64,000 nucleotides of DNA from Tricholomella constricta (GCA_013368375.1 JAACJP010000011.1:186001-250000); one strand, 5' to 3'; counted from the first letter of the stretch, positions 11,945-24,019 are shown. Notes: generated by a model not told the origin, from the sequence alone. Made by a program: numbers and translations.

Positions 11945-13030
11945 TGATGAGCACCGTCCCGCGCTATACACAGAGCCAGCCCATAATACGGACCTCAACC
12001 GCTGCGCCACAACGAACACACTCCCGAATACGACCGAAGCGCTAAACCGACCGACCGACAATACGACAGACCGACCGACAATACGACAGACCAACCGACA
12101 ATGCGACCAAAACGACCGACAATACGACCAAACGACCGACGTACTGACCAAGAGACAGAGTAACGTGAAACGCCAGTTCTTCTCCCTGGGTACACGGAGC
12201 ACGGAACGCCGTATAACCTGTCAGCAACCGCGCACGTTTGTATGCCAAGGTCTCAACCCGGCGACAACCAAACCCGATTTGAAATTACCCTAGGAAACAC
12301 CTTGCCCAGCCATTCGCAGAGAGGATCCGGCCGCACCACGGAGTTCCGCCTCCAAGAGCCACTACCGATCGAAAAGCCGCCACCAATCACACATCCGACC
12401 CGACGCCTCGAACCGATCAAAAGCCCCTTTGCCGAGCCAAGGAGCGCCACACTCTCTAAAAAAGCGCCGCGTGGTACCAAGCTTGGCGACGCTTGTCTCA
12501 ATAAACCAGTAAAACACCTGCCTCACCGGCCTGCGAGAGGCGAGTCGGTCACATAGTATAAAAACATACCCATGTACTACCTACCTCCCCCAGTGAATTA
12601 CAGCCCGTATTTTCCCTCACAACTCAGAGTGAATAGCTCGAAACCGTCGTCTCTGTCGTCTCTGCACCGTCCTCATCGTATAAACCGTCGCCACTGTCGT
12701 AAATCTCGTAACTGCCGTCTCTGTCGCCTCGTACTCATCGCCCGAACCCGTGAGTTCTCCGTATTAACCCCGTTCGTCTCGTTGTCGCACGACCGACACC
12801 CAAAGTCGCGTCGCTAACCCGTTCCACTCGGGAACGTCGCGTTCCATCGCCCCCGTCGCGTTGTTGTCGGTTCGACTAGCTACGAGTCGGATCGTCCCTT
12901 ACCTTCGTCAAACAACCCTTACAAGCCCTGCACACTCGCGTGTTTGGGAACTTTTAACATTTCTCGCCCCCCATAGTTGTTAGTTGTTTTGTTGTTGTGC
13001 ACAGCACCTACAGGCCTTCTAGCTCTATCA
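11945..13030 (+). repeat. Left LTR of element C (1086 bp)
   Basis: TGATGAG...TCTATCA. A TATAAAAA box is at 12557-12564. Near 12045-12110 there are tandem 20-bp units of the type CGACAATACGACAGACCGAC; the right LTR has one more unit. Confidence 0.9.
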
Positions 13031-13033
13031 TTC

Positions 13034-13051
13034 TGGAGCCCACCGCGAGGG
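13034..13051 (+). promoter_or_regulatory. Candidate primer-binding site of element C
   Basis: Three bases after the LTR the sequence TGGAGCCCACCGCGAGG begins with TGG, as expected for a site pairing with a tRNA 3' CCA end. The tRNA was not identified. Confidence 0.4.
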
Positions 13052-13515
13052 TTTTAAAAGCCACCGCCGAACACGCAACCTCATTCCTCTTGTTCATAAA
13101 AACCTACGACTCGTCAACCATTCCGCCCGCAACCCGACAAGAAGCTAAAGCCCGAACCCTCCGTGCCGAAATTCGCGCTGCTCTCGGACAAGTCGACACC
13201 GACTCAGAATCGCTCTCCCCGTTCTTCCGCTCAGTAACCCCACACCGCGCGATCCATAACAACCTCAGCCCGCTCTTCTATAGCCCTTCGTCGACACTAC
13301 CGTCGCCTACCCCGACCAATCAAACACCGCTCCCCGAACCAACCGCGCAACCCGACCTAGCTTTCGACCCCTTTGCGTCGGAACCTCCTACCACCGATCA
13401 AGGAGTTGAATTTAGACTCCCCTATCTATCGCCCGCGACCCCAGAAATCTCAGATTCTTCTTCACCGTCGTATTCCCCCTCCCCGTCCCCTATCCCGAAA
13501 CCAATACCATCTATC

Positions 13516-15819
13516 ATGGCACAACCACCAATCATTATAAAGCCGATGCCCGCACGCGGACAAAGCTCGGCGCCGACGTTCGTACCCGAACGCGCGCGTG
13601 AACTGCGCCGATATTTTTCGGACTTAAATCATCTCTTCATCGAGTGTAACGTCGTAGATGAGCAAGAAAAGAAAACGCACACTACGCGATACACCAACAT
13701 CGATACCGCGGATCTGTGGGAGCAACTTGACGAATTCGCAGTCGGTACCACATACGACGACTGGCGAAAAGCGATAATGGCGCTTTACCCAGGCGCAAGC
13801 GAAGAAAGAAAGTATTCAATGGCCGACCTCAACTACCTGATCAGAGAACGACACCGACTCGGGATCCAGTCGAATAGTGACCTCGGGGAATATTACCGAC
13901 AGTTCCTTTCTGTTACCCAGTTCCTTGTCAGCAAAAACCGACTTTCGATAAACGAACGCGACCGCCAATTCCGTCGCGCGTTCCAGTCCGATCTATGGTC
14001 AAAGATCCATCGCAGGCTCAAGATCCTAAACCCGAACCACCATCCCGACGACCCCTACGCCACGGAAACCGTTCGCGCTGCGGCGGAACATATCCTCCAC
14101 GGAACAAACGCCGGCCAACGACAGGAAGCGCCATCGGGCGCGCCCCCACAAATTACGATCGCGCCAAGCGGGTCGTTAACGGGCGCGACCAAGTCGCCTA
14201 ACACGGGACAGCCCCTCAAGTTGGAAGAGCTCTACGAAAGAATCAACCTGTTGGAACAACATATCCAACGCTTAGGACAAGACAAAGGAGGCAACGGCGG
14301 CCGACCGAATCAGTCACCTAATGACAACTGCCACTTCTGCGGTGGTGAAGGACATTATATTCCTAACTGTCCCATACATCAAACATACGCGACCGAAGGA
14401 CGCTGCCGACGAACCGACAACAACAAGATAGGCCTACCAAGCGGCGCGCGCATACCGGCGGGAACTCCAGGCCGATACATAAAAGACAAGTTAGACGAGT
14501 GGCACAGACGCAACCCCGGCCAAATGGCGACAGGACAGCTATCAGCGAACGCGAACCCGACCGAGAGCATGATGTTGGAAATACTACAGTTTAACGACGT
14601 CACCGACCATGACCTGAAAATCGAGGATCGCATGATCGTGTTAGAACGAGAACTCAACACCCTGCGCGCAAGGAAAGAGGTGTTCGACGGCGTAGAACTT
14701 ATTAGCCGTGCACCGCAAAAGCGACCCGTCACGGTCGAAACCGTTCAAGACGCCGACCAACCAAGGATCGCACCAGTCAACAAGTCAGCGCCCGCGTCGC
14801 AGCCCGTCTCGGACGCGACGAAAAGCCAAGCCAAGGCTCCCCCGCCACCGTCCAACATACCTCTGATCCCCAGTACCAAGACCAACGCCACAGGCAATGC
14901 CCACGACCAGACTCCAGTACACCCTTTCTCTAACATTCCTGAGAACCCATACATCCCCCCTACCACGCGAAACTTAGCCGCCACGGAGAAGGCGAAAGCC
15001 GACAGTGCGTATCGCACACAAGCGCCCATTACAGATCCAACCAAATCAACGACTCTATTCGAACGCGCACTCGACGCCACCATACCGGTCACAGTTCGAG
15101 AACTCTGCGGGGTAGCGCCAGAGGTTCGCGGAAAGTTTAGGGAAGCTAATACACCGAAGCGTATCGTCGCCGGCAACCTCACAACGGTATACCAAGAAGT
15201 CCCCACGTCGGCGTTCATTGAGGAACTCGACGCACTACCTTGCGAATCCAACAGCGACAACGCGACGCCACCGCCCGGAGCGCTAGTCACCGGCGACATC
15301 TACGACACGTATTACCAGACACTACTACCCGGCGAGCATCCGGACCGACTGATCGTCGCAATGGAATCGCATGCACTCAGGTCGATCATGATAATGGTCG
15401 ACGCGAGAGAACAGATAGAAAGCATCGTCGACAGCGGGTACCAGATCATAGCCATGTCGGAAGAAGTTTGCCATGGATTAGGGGTCAAATACGACCCAAC
15501 TATAGTGCTGCAGATGCAATCAGCGAATGGAACAACCGACCCGTCGCTCGGTCTAGCACGAAACGTACCTTGTACGATAGGAGAGGTCACGCTCTACCTC
15601 CAAATGCACGTCATTCGCAATCCCGCATACGATATACTCCTCGGCCGCCCGTTCGACGTACTTACTTGCTCTAACGTGAAAACGAGATCCGCCGACGATA
15701 CGATCATAACCATCACCGACCCGAACACTCGAGAGGTCATCGCGATACCGACCTTCGCGCGCGGACAACGTCGCCGCCCCAAGACCGACGTAAATTTTCG
15801 TATACTCTCGAGGAAATAA
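13516..15819 (+). CDS. Element C gag-protease
   Basis: The frame is open from inside the LTR, but the first ATG is at 13516 (M-A-Q-P-P), giving about 767 residues. The capsid region follows within the first 250 residues. The zinc knuckle C-x2-C-x4-H-x4-C is at 14332-14373. After a Pro-rich linker comes an aspartic protease, with I-V-D-S-G near 15426 and the closing D-I-L-L-G-R-P-F motif near 15630. It ends at a TAA (15817-15819). The pol frame lies one base back and is already open here, so protease is made in gag frame and RT onward by frameshifting. A non-ATG start in the LTR is possible but less likely. Confidence 0.8.
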   Translation: MAQPPIIIKPMPARGQSSAPTFVPERARELRRYFSDLNHLFIECNVVDEQEKKTHTTRYTNIDTADLWEQLDEFAVGTTYDDWRKAIMALYPGASEERKYSMADLNYLIRERHRLGIQSNSDLGEYYRQFLSVTQFLVSKNRLSINERDRQFRRAFQSDLWSKIHRRLKILNPNHHPDDPYATETVRAAAEHILHGTNAGQRQEAPSGAPPQITIAPSGSLTGATKSPNTGQPLKLEELYERINLLEQHIQRLGQDKGGNGGRPNQSPNDNCHFCGGEGHYIPNCPIHQTYATEGRCRRTDNNKIGLPSGARIPAGTPGRYIKDKLDEWHRRNPGQMATGQLSANANPTESMMLEILQFNDVTDHDLKIEDRMIVLERELNTLRARKEVFDGVELISRAPQKRPVTVETVQDADQPRIAPVNKSAPASQPVSDATKSQAKAPPPPSNIPLIPSTKTNATGNAHDQTPVHPFSNIPENPYIPPTTRNLAATEKAKADSAYRTQAPITDPTKSTTLFERALDATIPVTVRELCGVAPEVRGKFREANTPKRIVAGNLTTVYQEVPTSAFIEELDALPCESNSDNATPPPGALVTGDIYDTYYQTLLPGEHPDRLIVAMESHALRSIMIMVDAREQIESIVDSGYQIIAMSEEVCHGLGVKYDPTIVLQMQSANGTTDPSLGLARNVPCTIGEVTLYLQMHVIRNPAYDILLGRPFDVLTCSNVKTRSADDTIITITDPNTREVIAIPTFARGQRRRPKTDVNFRILSRK

Positions 15820-15854
15820 GTCGAGATCACGGCGATCTTGCACTCCTCCTCGAG
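15792..15854 (+). promoter_or_regulatory. -1 frameshift signal of element C
   Basis: Heptamer A AAT TTT (15792-15798) is in the gag zero frame, followed by an 8-nt spacer and an 8-bp stem CTCGAGGA (15807-15814) with TCCTCGAG (15847-15854). The gag stop lies in the loop. The -1 frame runs straight into pol. Confidence 0.6.
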
Positions 15855-18800
15855 TACGACCCACTAAGCTATACCCCAACTGTCCTTTCTTTCTGCGAAC
15901 TACCGACCGAATTTAATAGCGATGCCACCTACGACGCGCAACTAGCCTCACTCTACGTCGCGGCATCCGAACTAACCGCGCCAGCAATCGCCGACCAATC
16001 CGTTAATACCAACTCTAACCCTCAAAAACGAACGACCCTCTGCACTATTTTACCGAACAACGAGCGCCATAGTGGACGCCACACCCAATCCCTGACCAAC
16101 GCCGCCACCGACGCCTTCGTGGTGAAAATCAAAGGCGTACAAACCAAAAAGAAGTACAAACCAGTAGCGCAAAAAGTGCGATCGATCATAGCAAGTTGTC
16201 CCGACCACTTCCGCATCGAGCGCAAAATATTGGGCGACCCTCTCGCCGACATGCCGACTCTGCTCCCCAACCCGCCACCTTTCCAACCCACCGGCCGCTA
16301 CACTCTAGAGCGAAAAGACGACTTAGACCGTGAACACCCAGACTTCTTAACGCCCTCCGAACGAGCAATTATGCACGACCTCATGTGTAAGCAGAATCTC
16401 GCTTTCGCATGGGACGATTCCGAACGCGGTAGTTTTCGATCGGATTTCTTTCCCCCTATCGATATTCCGGTCGTCGCACACACACCCTGGATCGAACGAA
16501 ATATCCCCATACCGCCTGGCATCTACGATGAAGTTTGCGACATTATCAAAACTAAACTCGCCGCTGGCGTTTACGAACCGTCCAACTCCAGCTACCGATC
16601 GCGTTGGTTTTGCACTCTAAAGAAAAATGGCAAGTTCCGCCTCGTCCACAGCCTCGAACCGCTCAACCAAGTAACTATCCGACACTCGGGGGTCACTCCG
16701 ATACCAGACCATGTCGCTGAACAATTCGCCGGTCGCATTTGTGGCGCAATGTTAGACCTGTTCGTCGGCTACGACGAACGGCTAATCGCACCATCGTCGC
16801 GCGACCTTACCACTTTCCAAACACCTTTCGGCGCGTTACGCCTAGTCACCTTACCTATGGGCTGGACCAACTCCGTCCCAATCTTCCACGACGACGTCAC
16901 TCACATCCTGCAACCGGAGATCCCGGACTATACACTACCTTATATCGACGACGCTGCTATAAAGGGACCAGCAACTTGGTACCCCGACCCGGACACAGGA
17001 TTGCCGAAAACACACCCCGACAATGCCGATGTGCGATTCGCGATCTGGGAGTTCTTCAACAACGTCAACCGAATCCTCCAGCGCATGAAGTACTGCGGCG
17101 GCACCTTCTCCGGCAAGAAGCTGATTTTATGCGCACCACAATTTAAAGTCCTCGGACACGTCTGCACGCCCAATGGTCGCATACCCGACGCGGACCGACT
17201 CGCTTTACTGCGTAATTGGAAGTCGTGCGCCACCTTATCAGAGTTACGCGCGTTTTTAGGAACGGTCGGAGTACTAAGGATATTCGTCAAAAACTTTGCT
17301 CATCGTGCACACCACCTCGTAAAACTAACCCGCAAGGATGCAGTCTTTGAGTTCGGCCCCGACCAGATCGCAGCGCAGCGTGACATCGTCGAGGCGATCG
17401 CAGAAGCGAAACCCCTCGTACCCATCGACTACGCCTCGGACGACCCCGTCATCCTGGCCGTCGACACTTCCCACATAGCAGTCGGATTCTACCTCTGTCA
17501 AGCCGACCCCGTCGATCGGAAACGACGCAGATACAATCGGTTCGGTTCCATTACACTGAACGACCGCGAATCACGGTTCTCTCAACCAAAACTCGAATTT
17601 TACGGCCTATTTCGGGCGCTTGGCGCGTTACGACTGTACGTTATAGGCGTCCGCAACTTGGTCGTCGAAGTCGACGCGCGCTACATTAAAGGAATGCTCT
17701 CCAACCCCGACATCCAGCCGTCAGCTTCCATAAACAGGTGGATCGTATCTGTCCTCATGTTCCACTTCGAACTTGTCCATGTTAAAGGCACGTTCCATGG
17801 ACCCGACGGTTTGTCCCGGCACCCACGACAACCCGACGATCCAGCCGACAACTACGACGCAGAAGAAGCCGACTTCGAAGATTGGGTCGACCGAATGCAA
17901 GGACTCATGCACATTATTCAACCGCTGCCACAGCCACCGTCGCCATTACATGTGTGCCAGATCTTCGCTATGGCTCAGGTCTCAAGTAAGGAAGAGATGG
18001 GGGCAGTATACACGGACGCGGTACCACCAGACTCAACGACTCACGAACTCGCAACCGATTCCCCACGACAACCCAGAATCCGTACCGACGACGATACAGG
18101 AATAACCGACCCAAATGCGAATTCGACCGACATGTCATACGACGACGTACCCAGGACCGACGCTGCTAAAGCCCAAGACCAACGCATAGATGCGGTTAGA
18201 CAATGGTTGACCAACCTCGAACGGCCAGAAGGCATGTCCGACGATCAGTACGCCACCTTCATCCGATACGCCACCGGGTTCTTCCTAGACGGAACACGAC
18301 TCTGGAGAAGAGATAGCCAAGGCGCACATAAACTAGTCGCCCGCCCCAATGCACGATTAGAGATTCTGCGATCCGTCCACGACAACCTCGGACATAAACG
18401 CTTCTACGCGACACGCGCAACCTTGCTCGAACGCTTCTGGTGGCCTAATGTTCGGGCCGACGTCGTGTGGTTCGTACAGACATGTCACATATGCCAGATC
18501 CAGCAAACGACCAAGGTCCTGATCCCCCCGGTCGTTGCGACACCCGCACCACTGTTTGCAAAAATGTACATCGACACTATGCACCTACCGCCGTCGAATG
18601 GTTTCAAATACATTGTCCAAGGTCGTTGCTCCTTGATTCACTTTCCTGAATGGCGCGCGCTCCGAAAGGAAAACAGTCGCACCCTCGGCGATTGGATGTA
18701 TGAAGACATCATCTGCCGGTGGGGCGGACTGCGCGAAATCGTAACCGACAACGGTCCAGCCTTCATCAAAGCCGCGGAACACCTCACAAAGAAATACCAC

Positions 18801-19562
18801 ATACACAATATTCGAATCTCGGGCTATAACTCTAGAGCCAACGGGCTCGTCGAGCGATCCCATTTCGACGTACGACAATCCCTTTTCAAAGCCGCCGACG
18901 GAAACGAAAGTAAATGGTCACAATCCGCGTATTCAGTCTTCTGGGCTGAACGCGTCACGATCCGCAAGTGAATGGGGTGCTCCCCCTATTACGCCGCGAC
19001 AGGAACCCAACCCCTTCTGCCACTCGATATCGTCGAAGCCATGTACCTACAACCACCGCCCGACTCTATCCTGTCCTCCACCGACCTCTTGACACGTCGC
19101 GCGATCGCCCTACAGAAACGAGCGACCGACCTAGAACGACTGCATTCAGACGTATACGCAGCGCGACGACAAGCGGCGATTCGCTTCGAACTTAAACACG
19201 CCAGAACCTTGCGCGACTATAACTTTAAACGCAGAAACCTCATCCTGATGCGCAACACGAAAATCGAGAAGTCGCTCAACCGCAAAATGCGATCTAGATA
19301 CCTAGGACCGCTCGTCGTGATCTCGCGCAACCGCGGGGGCGCCTACATCCTCTGCGAACTGGACGGCACCGTCTTACACCGGCCTGTAGCAGCGTTCAGA
19401 CTCGCGCCCTACTTCGCGCGAAACAACATCCTCCTACCCGACAGCGCTCTGGACATAGACACCAAGCGACTCAGAGAACTGGAAGCAACAACAATCACCG
19501 ACGACGAAGACCGACCCGAAGTCGTAGGCGACGACTCCGAATCGGAAGGCGAGCAAAACTAG
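15799..19562 (+). pseudogene. Element C pol (RT, RNase H, integrase) with one TGA
   Basis: Frame -1 relative to gag, open from before the heptamer to 18968, then TGA (18969-18971), then open to 19562. RT has the Y-I-D-D box near 16941. The RNase H segment starts near L-A-V-D-T-S. Integrase shows H-x4-H and C-x2-C zinc ligands and a D, D, E series ending in L-V-E-R-S. The TGA falls in the integrase C-terminal part, between Arg-Lys and Met-Gly-Cys, where an Arg (CGA) is expected. The last 196 codons carry a basic segment followed by an SH3-like L-G-P-L-V-V-I region instead of a chromodomain. Confidence 0.82.
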
Positions 19563-19936
19563 CCGCTCGACTCCCGGCTACTCGTATACCCCCTTTTTAA
19601 TAAGCATTTCGATATCTATCCCTCTCTGGTTTCTTCACGCCCTAAATCTACCCAACGTCCCACGACCCGACCGTTCGCGAAGTTCAAACACCCTGAACGA
19701 CAGTCTTTCCTTTCGTTCTTTTAAACCCCCACTCAAGTTCCAAGATCACACACTTAATGCCAGACTCCGCAGGAGAACCACACGACATCTATTACATTTT
19801 TTTTAAAAGAAAAGCCCATTTACGGGCACCGACAAGTCCACAGCACGAGATATATACGTGCGACGCCTCTAGCGGAGGAACGACGCAAACACGACACCAA
19901 GAAGAGTCCAGACACGACGCCGACCCCCACCTACAA
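19563..19936. other. Spacer between element C pol and the first antisense gene
   Basis: 374 bases in which pol (+) and antisense gene 1 (-) converge. It holds the 3' untranslated parts of both. No ORF or repeat of note. Confidence 0.5.
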
Positions 19937-22026
19937 CTACTCCCCAACCTCCAAGTCCCCTCCCGCCTCCTCTTCGTCGTCCTCTTCATCCGTCTCCACT
20001 GCTTCTTCCTCCGAATCCGCGCCGCTGTCGCTCTCCGAGAACTCGACGCCAGCCGCTCGCATCAACTCAGCGCGTCGCCTACGGAGTGCAGAGATCGCGT
20101 TCGCCGTCCCTGCGAATTGCTCACGCACCCGTATGAGGCCCCAGCGGGTGATCTCCTGACGCGATTCCCATAGCTGCGCCTCTTGGATTAGCGACCGCAG
20201 TAGTGCATTACGCGACGACAAGGCCCGGTCGACGTCCCCCAGGGAAAGAGAGGCGACACGCGACAAATCGGTCGCGTATCCCAGGCCATCCAAATTGCGA
20301 TTACGAGGAAGGCTGGTACCGCGGGGTACGCGTCCGCCGTGAACGAAACTGGCGCCCATGTCCGAACCCTCGACGGCGTACTGGGCGGACTGAAAAGCAC
20401 CTGCAGTCGGCCCGAAGTCCTCGTCACTGATCGCCGTTAAGTCACGCGCTCGGCGACGCGCGACAGTGGGCGACACGACCTCCACGTCCTCCTCTGAGTC
20501 CTCCACAACGGACTTGGAGGCGACGCGACGACGACTCCGGGGGCGCGACTTTTTGCCAACTTCCACGTCGGTCTTGTATTTCACCATTTCGCAGCGCTTG
20601 GAGAAGATCTTGCACCGCGCACAGATCCCGCCCTCAGGCTTCTGGAAACAATCCACGGCGGCGTCTGCGCAGCGATCGCACTAGAAGTTCATCAGAATGC
20701 GACCGACCCGACGAAGCACATGACAACTTACCGGCTCGTCGCGGATGAAGTGGTTCGGGTGGGCGACTTTGAACTCCTCTAGTCGCTCCAGCCACTTAAA
20801 CTCGGCGGCGGCCTTCCTCGCTGCCGTAGTCTGCTCCCGCTTCTTGGCCGCCATGGCCCCCTTCTTACCAGTCGCCTTCCCCGCCTTGACCGCCCCAGGC
20901 ACCTTCTCTGCCTTGCTGACCATCGCCACTACCTCGGGCGCGGACCCCTCGCCTTCGTCGTCGACAGCGCGCTTCCGCTTGCGGCTAGCTGGCGCTGGCA
21001 CCGTGTCGATGAGGACGACGGGTGGTCCACCTACTGAAGGTGTCAGTGGGAGCCCGTCGATCGGACTAAAAATGACGGGTGAAACAAACGCGAACTCACC
21101 CGCGGCACCCGCTTTCGGACGTCCCCCTCCGGCCGACATATGGGGTAGCGTCACTGGGCGATATTCGGGGTCGCGCACGCTCGTCACCTTGGCCCTAGCT
21201 TTAGCCTTCCCCTTTGGAGGAGCGGCAGCGACGGGCGACGCGGGGGGTGCCAGATCAAGCATAACGACGTCGGACGCCGGAGGTGAGCGCGACAGGAGGG
21301 GGGCTCGCATCGGCCCCAGGGCTTCCCGCCCCATCCGCTCCGCCATCGCCATAACTGTCGCCGCTTCAGCTTCCTGCACGGCACCCGCTACGGTATGGGT
21401 ATCTCCACCAGCCGCAGCCGCGCCAGCAATACCACTTGATCGCGCACCCGACTTCGGATGAAGGGGCGCGTCGCCAACCGTCGCGGACGCTGGGAGGGCA
21501 CTTCCAGCTCCCACAGGGACTGTAGCCTTGGCATCGGTCGTGGGCAGACGCAGGTCGATTGGTAGAGCCGCCACAGTCGACGACGCTGGCAGGTCCTCGG
21601 GCGCCACCGACTGTGAAGCGCGTATATTGGCCGCCGCACCTAGGCGAGCACGACGTGCGCGACGACGGCGCGCGTTCTCACTCTGGGGAGGCTGGATGAG
21701 CAGCCCACCCACGGGCCAGTCAAAACAACTGAACAACGACATACCTCAGGCTCTAGGCCACCAAAGGGCACCTTCCATTCAGCATCCTCTCCTATGACGG
21801 CCCAGATGGCCCGCAACGCAGACTCCTCCTCTTTCCACACCCAACGCGGTTCATCGCCCCCCTGGGCACGTAACGCCGTAACTCCCTCTAACAGACCTTC
21901 GAGGATGGCGAGGCGTGTCTTACGCGACGCATCGGGAGGCAGTGCTCGCCAGTCGTCCCAGTCGCCCTGCAGGTCCTCGAGGACGAGCGAGTAGTTTGGC
22001 GGGAGGCTAGCCATACCGACGGACAT
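19937..22026 (-). CDS. Element C antisense gene 1: three-exon gene, Zn2Cys6-pattern protein (661 aa)
   Basis: Exons 22026-21745, 21691-20732 and 20680-19937 are separated by 53-nt (GTATGT...CAG) and 51-nt (GTAAGT...TAG) introns, all in phase 0. The gene runs opposite to gag and pol. Exon 1 encodes a Trp-rich helical segment (D-W-D-D-W, W-V-W-K-E-E-E). Exon 2 is Ala/Pro/Lys-rich with a nuclear-signal-like R-K-R-K-R and ends in W-L-E-R-L-E-E-F. Exon 3 opens with cysteines at residues 415, 418, 425, 434, 437 and 444, exactly C-x2-C-x6-C-x8-C-x2-C-x6-C, the fungal binuclear zinc cluster spacing. It ends in an acidic tail. A DNA-binding or regulatory role is inferred. It is intact, unlike its neighbour paralogue. 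Confidence 0.75.
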
Positions 22027-22192
22027 GGTGGGAGCGAGAAAGAGGGAGCCGAGAAAGACAGAGGGTCCTTGAGAACTTGACGCGAGGTCAAATTCTGTTG
22101 CACCGCCACCGCCATCTCACGCCACACACGCGTCAGTTCTAGAATTTTTTCGGCCGGTCCCCGGGCCAACTGAGGACAGCCGGCATTTCAAG

Positions 22193-22202
22193 TAAGGAGG
22201 AG
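22193..22202 (+). other. Internal copy of the element C polypurine tract
   Basis: AAGGAGGAGA preceded by ATTTCAAGT repeats the sequence just before the 3' LTR (24010-24019). About 35 bases around it are shared, marking the boundary of a tandem duplication that produced the two antisense genes. Confidence 0.6.
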
Positions 22203-22421
22203 ACAGGAACTACAGATGAAACGACAGCCGATACTAGCAACCGACACCGCCAACCACAAAACCGACCGACACAACGAACCGACCTGCGCCACTTAAAACA
22301 CGAAAAGTTCGAATTATAAAAGAACGACCCAATTTTAGGGCCCGAACAACAAAATAGGTATATACGGAATACGCGACCGGTAACGAACACAACCCGACCG
22401 CAAAACACGACAAACCCGAAG
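22203..22421. other. Spacer between the two antisense genes of element C
   Basis: About 220 bases, AT-richer than the surroundings. It should hold the promoter of antisense gene 1 and the 3' end of gene 2. No motif is identified beyond the polypurine copy beside it. Confidence 0.4.
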
Positions 22422-23855
22422 TCAAGGCGACGAACCCTCGCCACTATCGTCGCGTACGCCACCGCCGACACCGCGTCCACTGCCGCTGCCCCCACTCCTC
22501 GAATTACCCACCGCAGACGCACCAACTAACTCTGCGCGCCGGGCCTGAAGCAAGTCAAGGGCCGACGACGTAGACACGACCTGCTCGTAAAGCTGACGGG
22601 ATGACGAACGCATGACCTCTTGGCGTGATTCAAGGACTTGAATTTCCTGGACCAAAGTACGCAAGAAAACGGTGCGCGCCGATAGTCAAGGGCCAACAAC
22701 GTAGACACGACCTGCTCGTAAAGCTGACGGGATGACGAACGCATGACCTCTTGGCGCGATTCAAGGACTTGAATTTCCTGGACCAAAGTACGCAAGAAAA
22801 CGGTGCGCGCTGATAGCGCCCGATCTACATCGGCAAGACCAAACCGCGAAATAACCGACAACGGCTGAGTGAAGCCCAGACCACGCAAATCTTCGTTACG
22901 AAGGAAGTCCTCAGGGCGAAACACCGGACCCTGATAAAGGAGACCCGCACCCCGGTCTACCGAATCCGCAGAACGAGTCACGACAAGGCGCTGGGCGGCC
23001 CTCGCCAGATCGGGCGATTGGACATCGTCGAACAGCGGAGGGGGCATACACGCGTCACAAAAGTGTCCCACTCCTGAGCACGACACAAACTGGTGCGGAG
23101 CTGGCCAAAACGACCCCACCTCGTTCGTCTCGCATGGTCGGGATTGAATCTCGCAAACCGCGCAAGTATCAATGTCGCTACGCTGAACGCAGTCCAAAGC
23201 GTAGCTCACATAACGATCGCACTAACCAACAAATGAGCAGGAAAACAAGGCTACACGAGAACCGACGACTTACTGCTTCGCTACGAGTGTAATGCTCAGG
23301 ATATTCCTTCTTAAATTCCTCAAGCCGCTCCAGCCACAAACCGTGTTGCCTCCCCTGTGCCGCCAATACCGACTCCCCAGAGATCTCGACGACAGACTCT
23401 TCTTGGTCCCCGTCTCCAACAGAGGGAGCGCACGAACGCTCCCGCACAACAGACGCTGCCTCTTCTCCAGCAGAGGCGGCGCGGATACGCTCCCGAGCGT
23501 CCGACTCTCGGTCGGGGTGGTCGGACTACCAACTAGCGCGTTAACACCCTGCAGAAACAACCAAATAACCGGAGAACGAACGCACACTCGGTTCTAGGTC
23601 CGCGAACCGCCCGGACCATTCGGGGTCGGACTTGATCGTAGACCAGATGTTGAACAATGCCTCTTCCTCGTCGCGCCACATCCAACGCCAGGGACTAGCT
23701 GCCGGCGACCTAAGCACTTCGAAGCCGTTTGACAAGTATTGCAGCACACGAGTGCGCGCGTAGCGAGGCGAGTCGGCCGACAGCGATTGCCATTCGTCCC
23801 AGTCTCGTTCCAAGAAGCGGAGAGTGCGCTGAAGATCGACAGGAGGTCTCGACAT
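22422..23855 (-). pseudogene. Element C antisense gene 2: decayed paralogue of gene 1
   Basis: Exons 23855-23586, 23525-23274 and 23221 downward; introns of 60 nt (GTGCGT...TAG) and 52 nt (GTAAGT...TAG) sit at the same two positions and phase as in gene 1. Exon 1 shares the D-W-D-E-W and W-M-W-R-D-E-E motifs, and exon 2 ends W-L-E-R-L-E-E-F. The cysteine cluster is altered: the second cysteine is Tyr (C-D-R-Y). A 130-bp tandem duplication (22555-22814) shifts the frame, so the reading now ends at 22526 instead of 22422. The protein would be shorter than that of gene 1 because exon 2 is only 84 codons. Confidence 0.7.
22555..22814. repeat. 130-bp tandem duplication inside antisense gene 2
   Basis: Units 22555-22684 and 22685-22814 are near identical. 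130 is not a multiple of three, so it disrupts exon 3. Confidence 0.85.
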
Positions 23856-24019
23856 AACGATGGGTGAACCAAACGAGAACCTGGATAGATATATATATGT
23901 CACCAGCGCGTCGGCACCGCCACGTCCTCCTATCCCAGTCCCCCCTTTCCAAGACATACGCCCCCTGACCGAGGCACGGGGCCGACTGAGGACAGTCGGT
24001 ATTTCAAGTAAGGAGGAGA

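Noticed and set aside
12045..12110. CRISPR-like array
   Set aside because: The repeats are contiguous 20-bp tandem units without spacers, in a fungal LTR.
12242..12817. Open frames inside the C LTRs (repeated at 24337-24912)
   Set aside because: They occur in both LTRs, contain the promoter, and have no recognisable domain.
12997..13515. Start of C gag at 12997
   Set aside because: That codon is GTG inside the LTR; the first ATG in frame is 13516.
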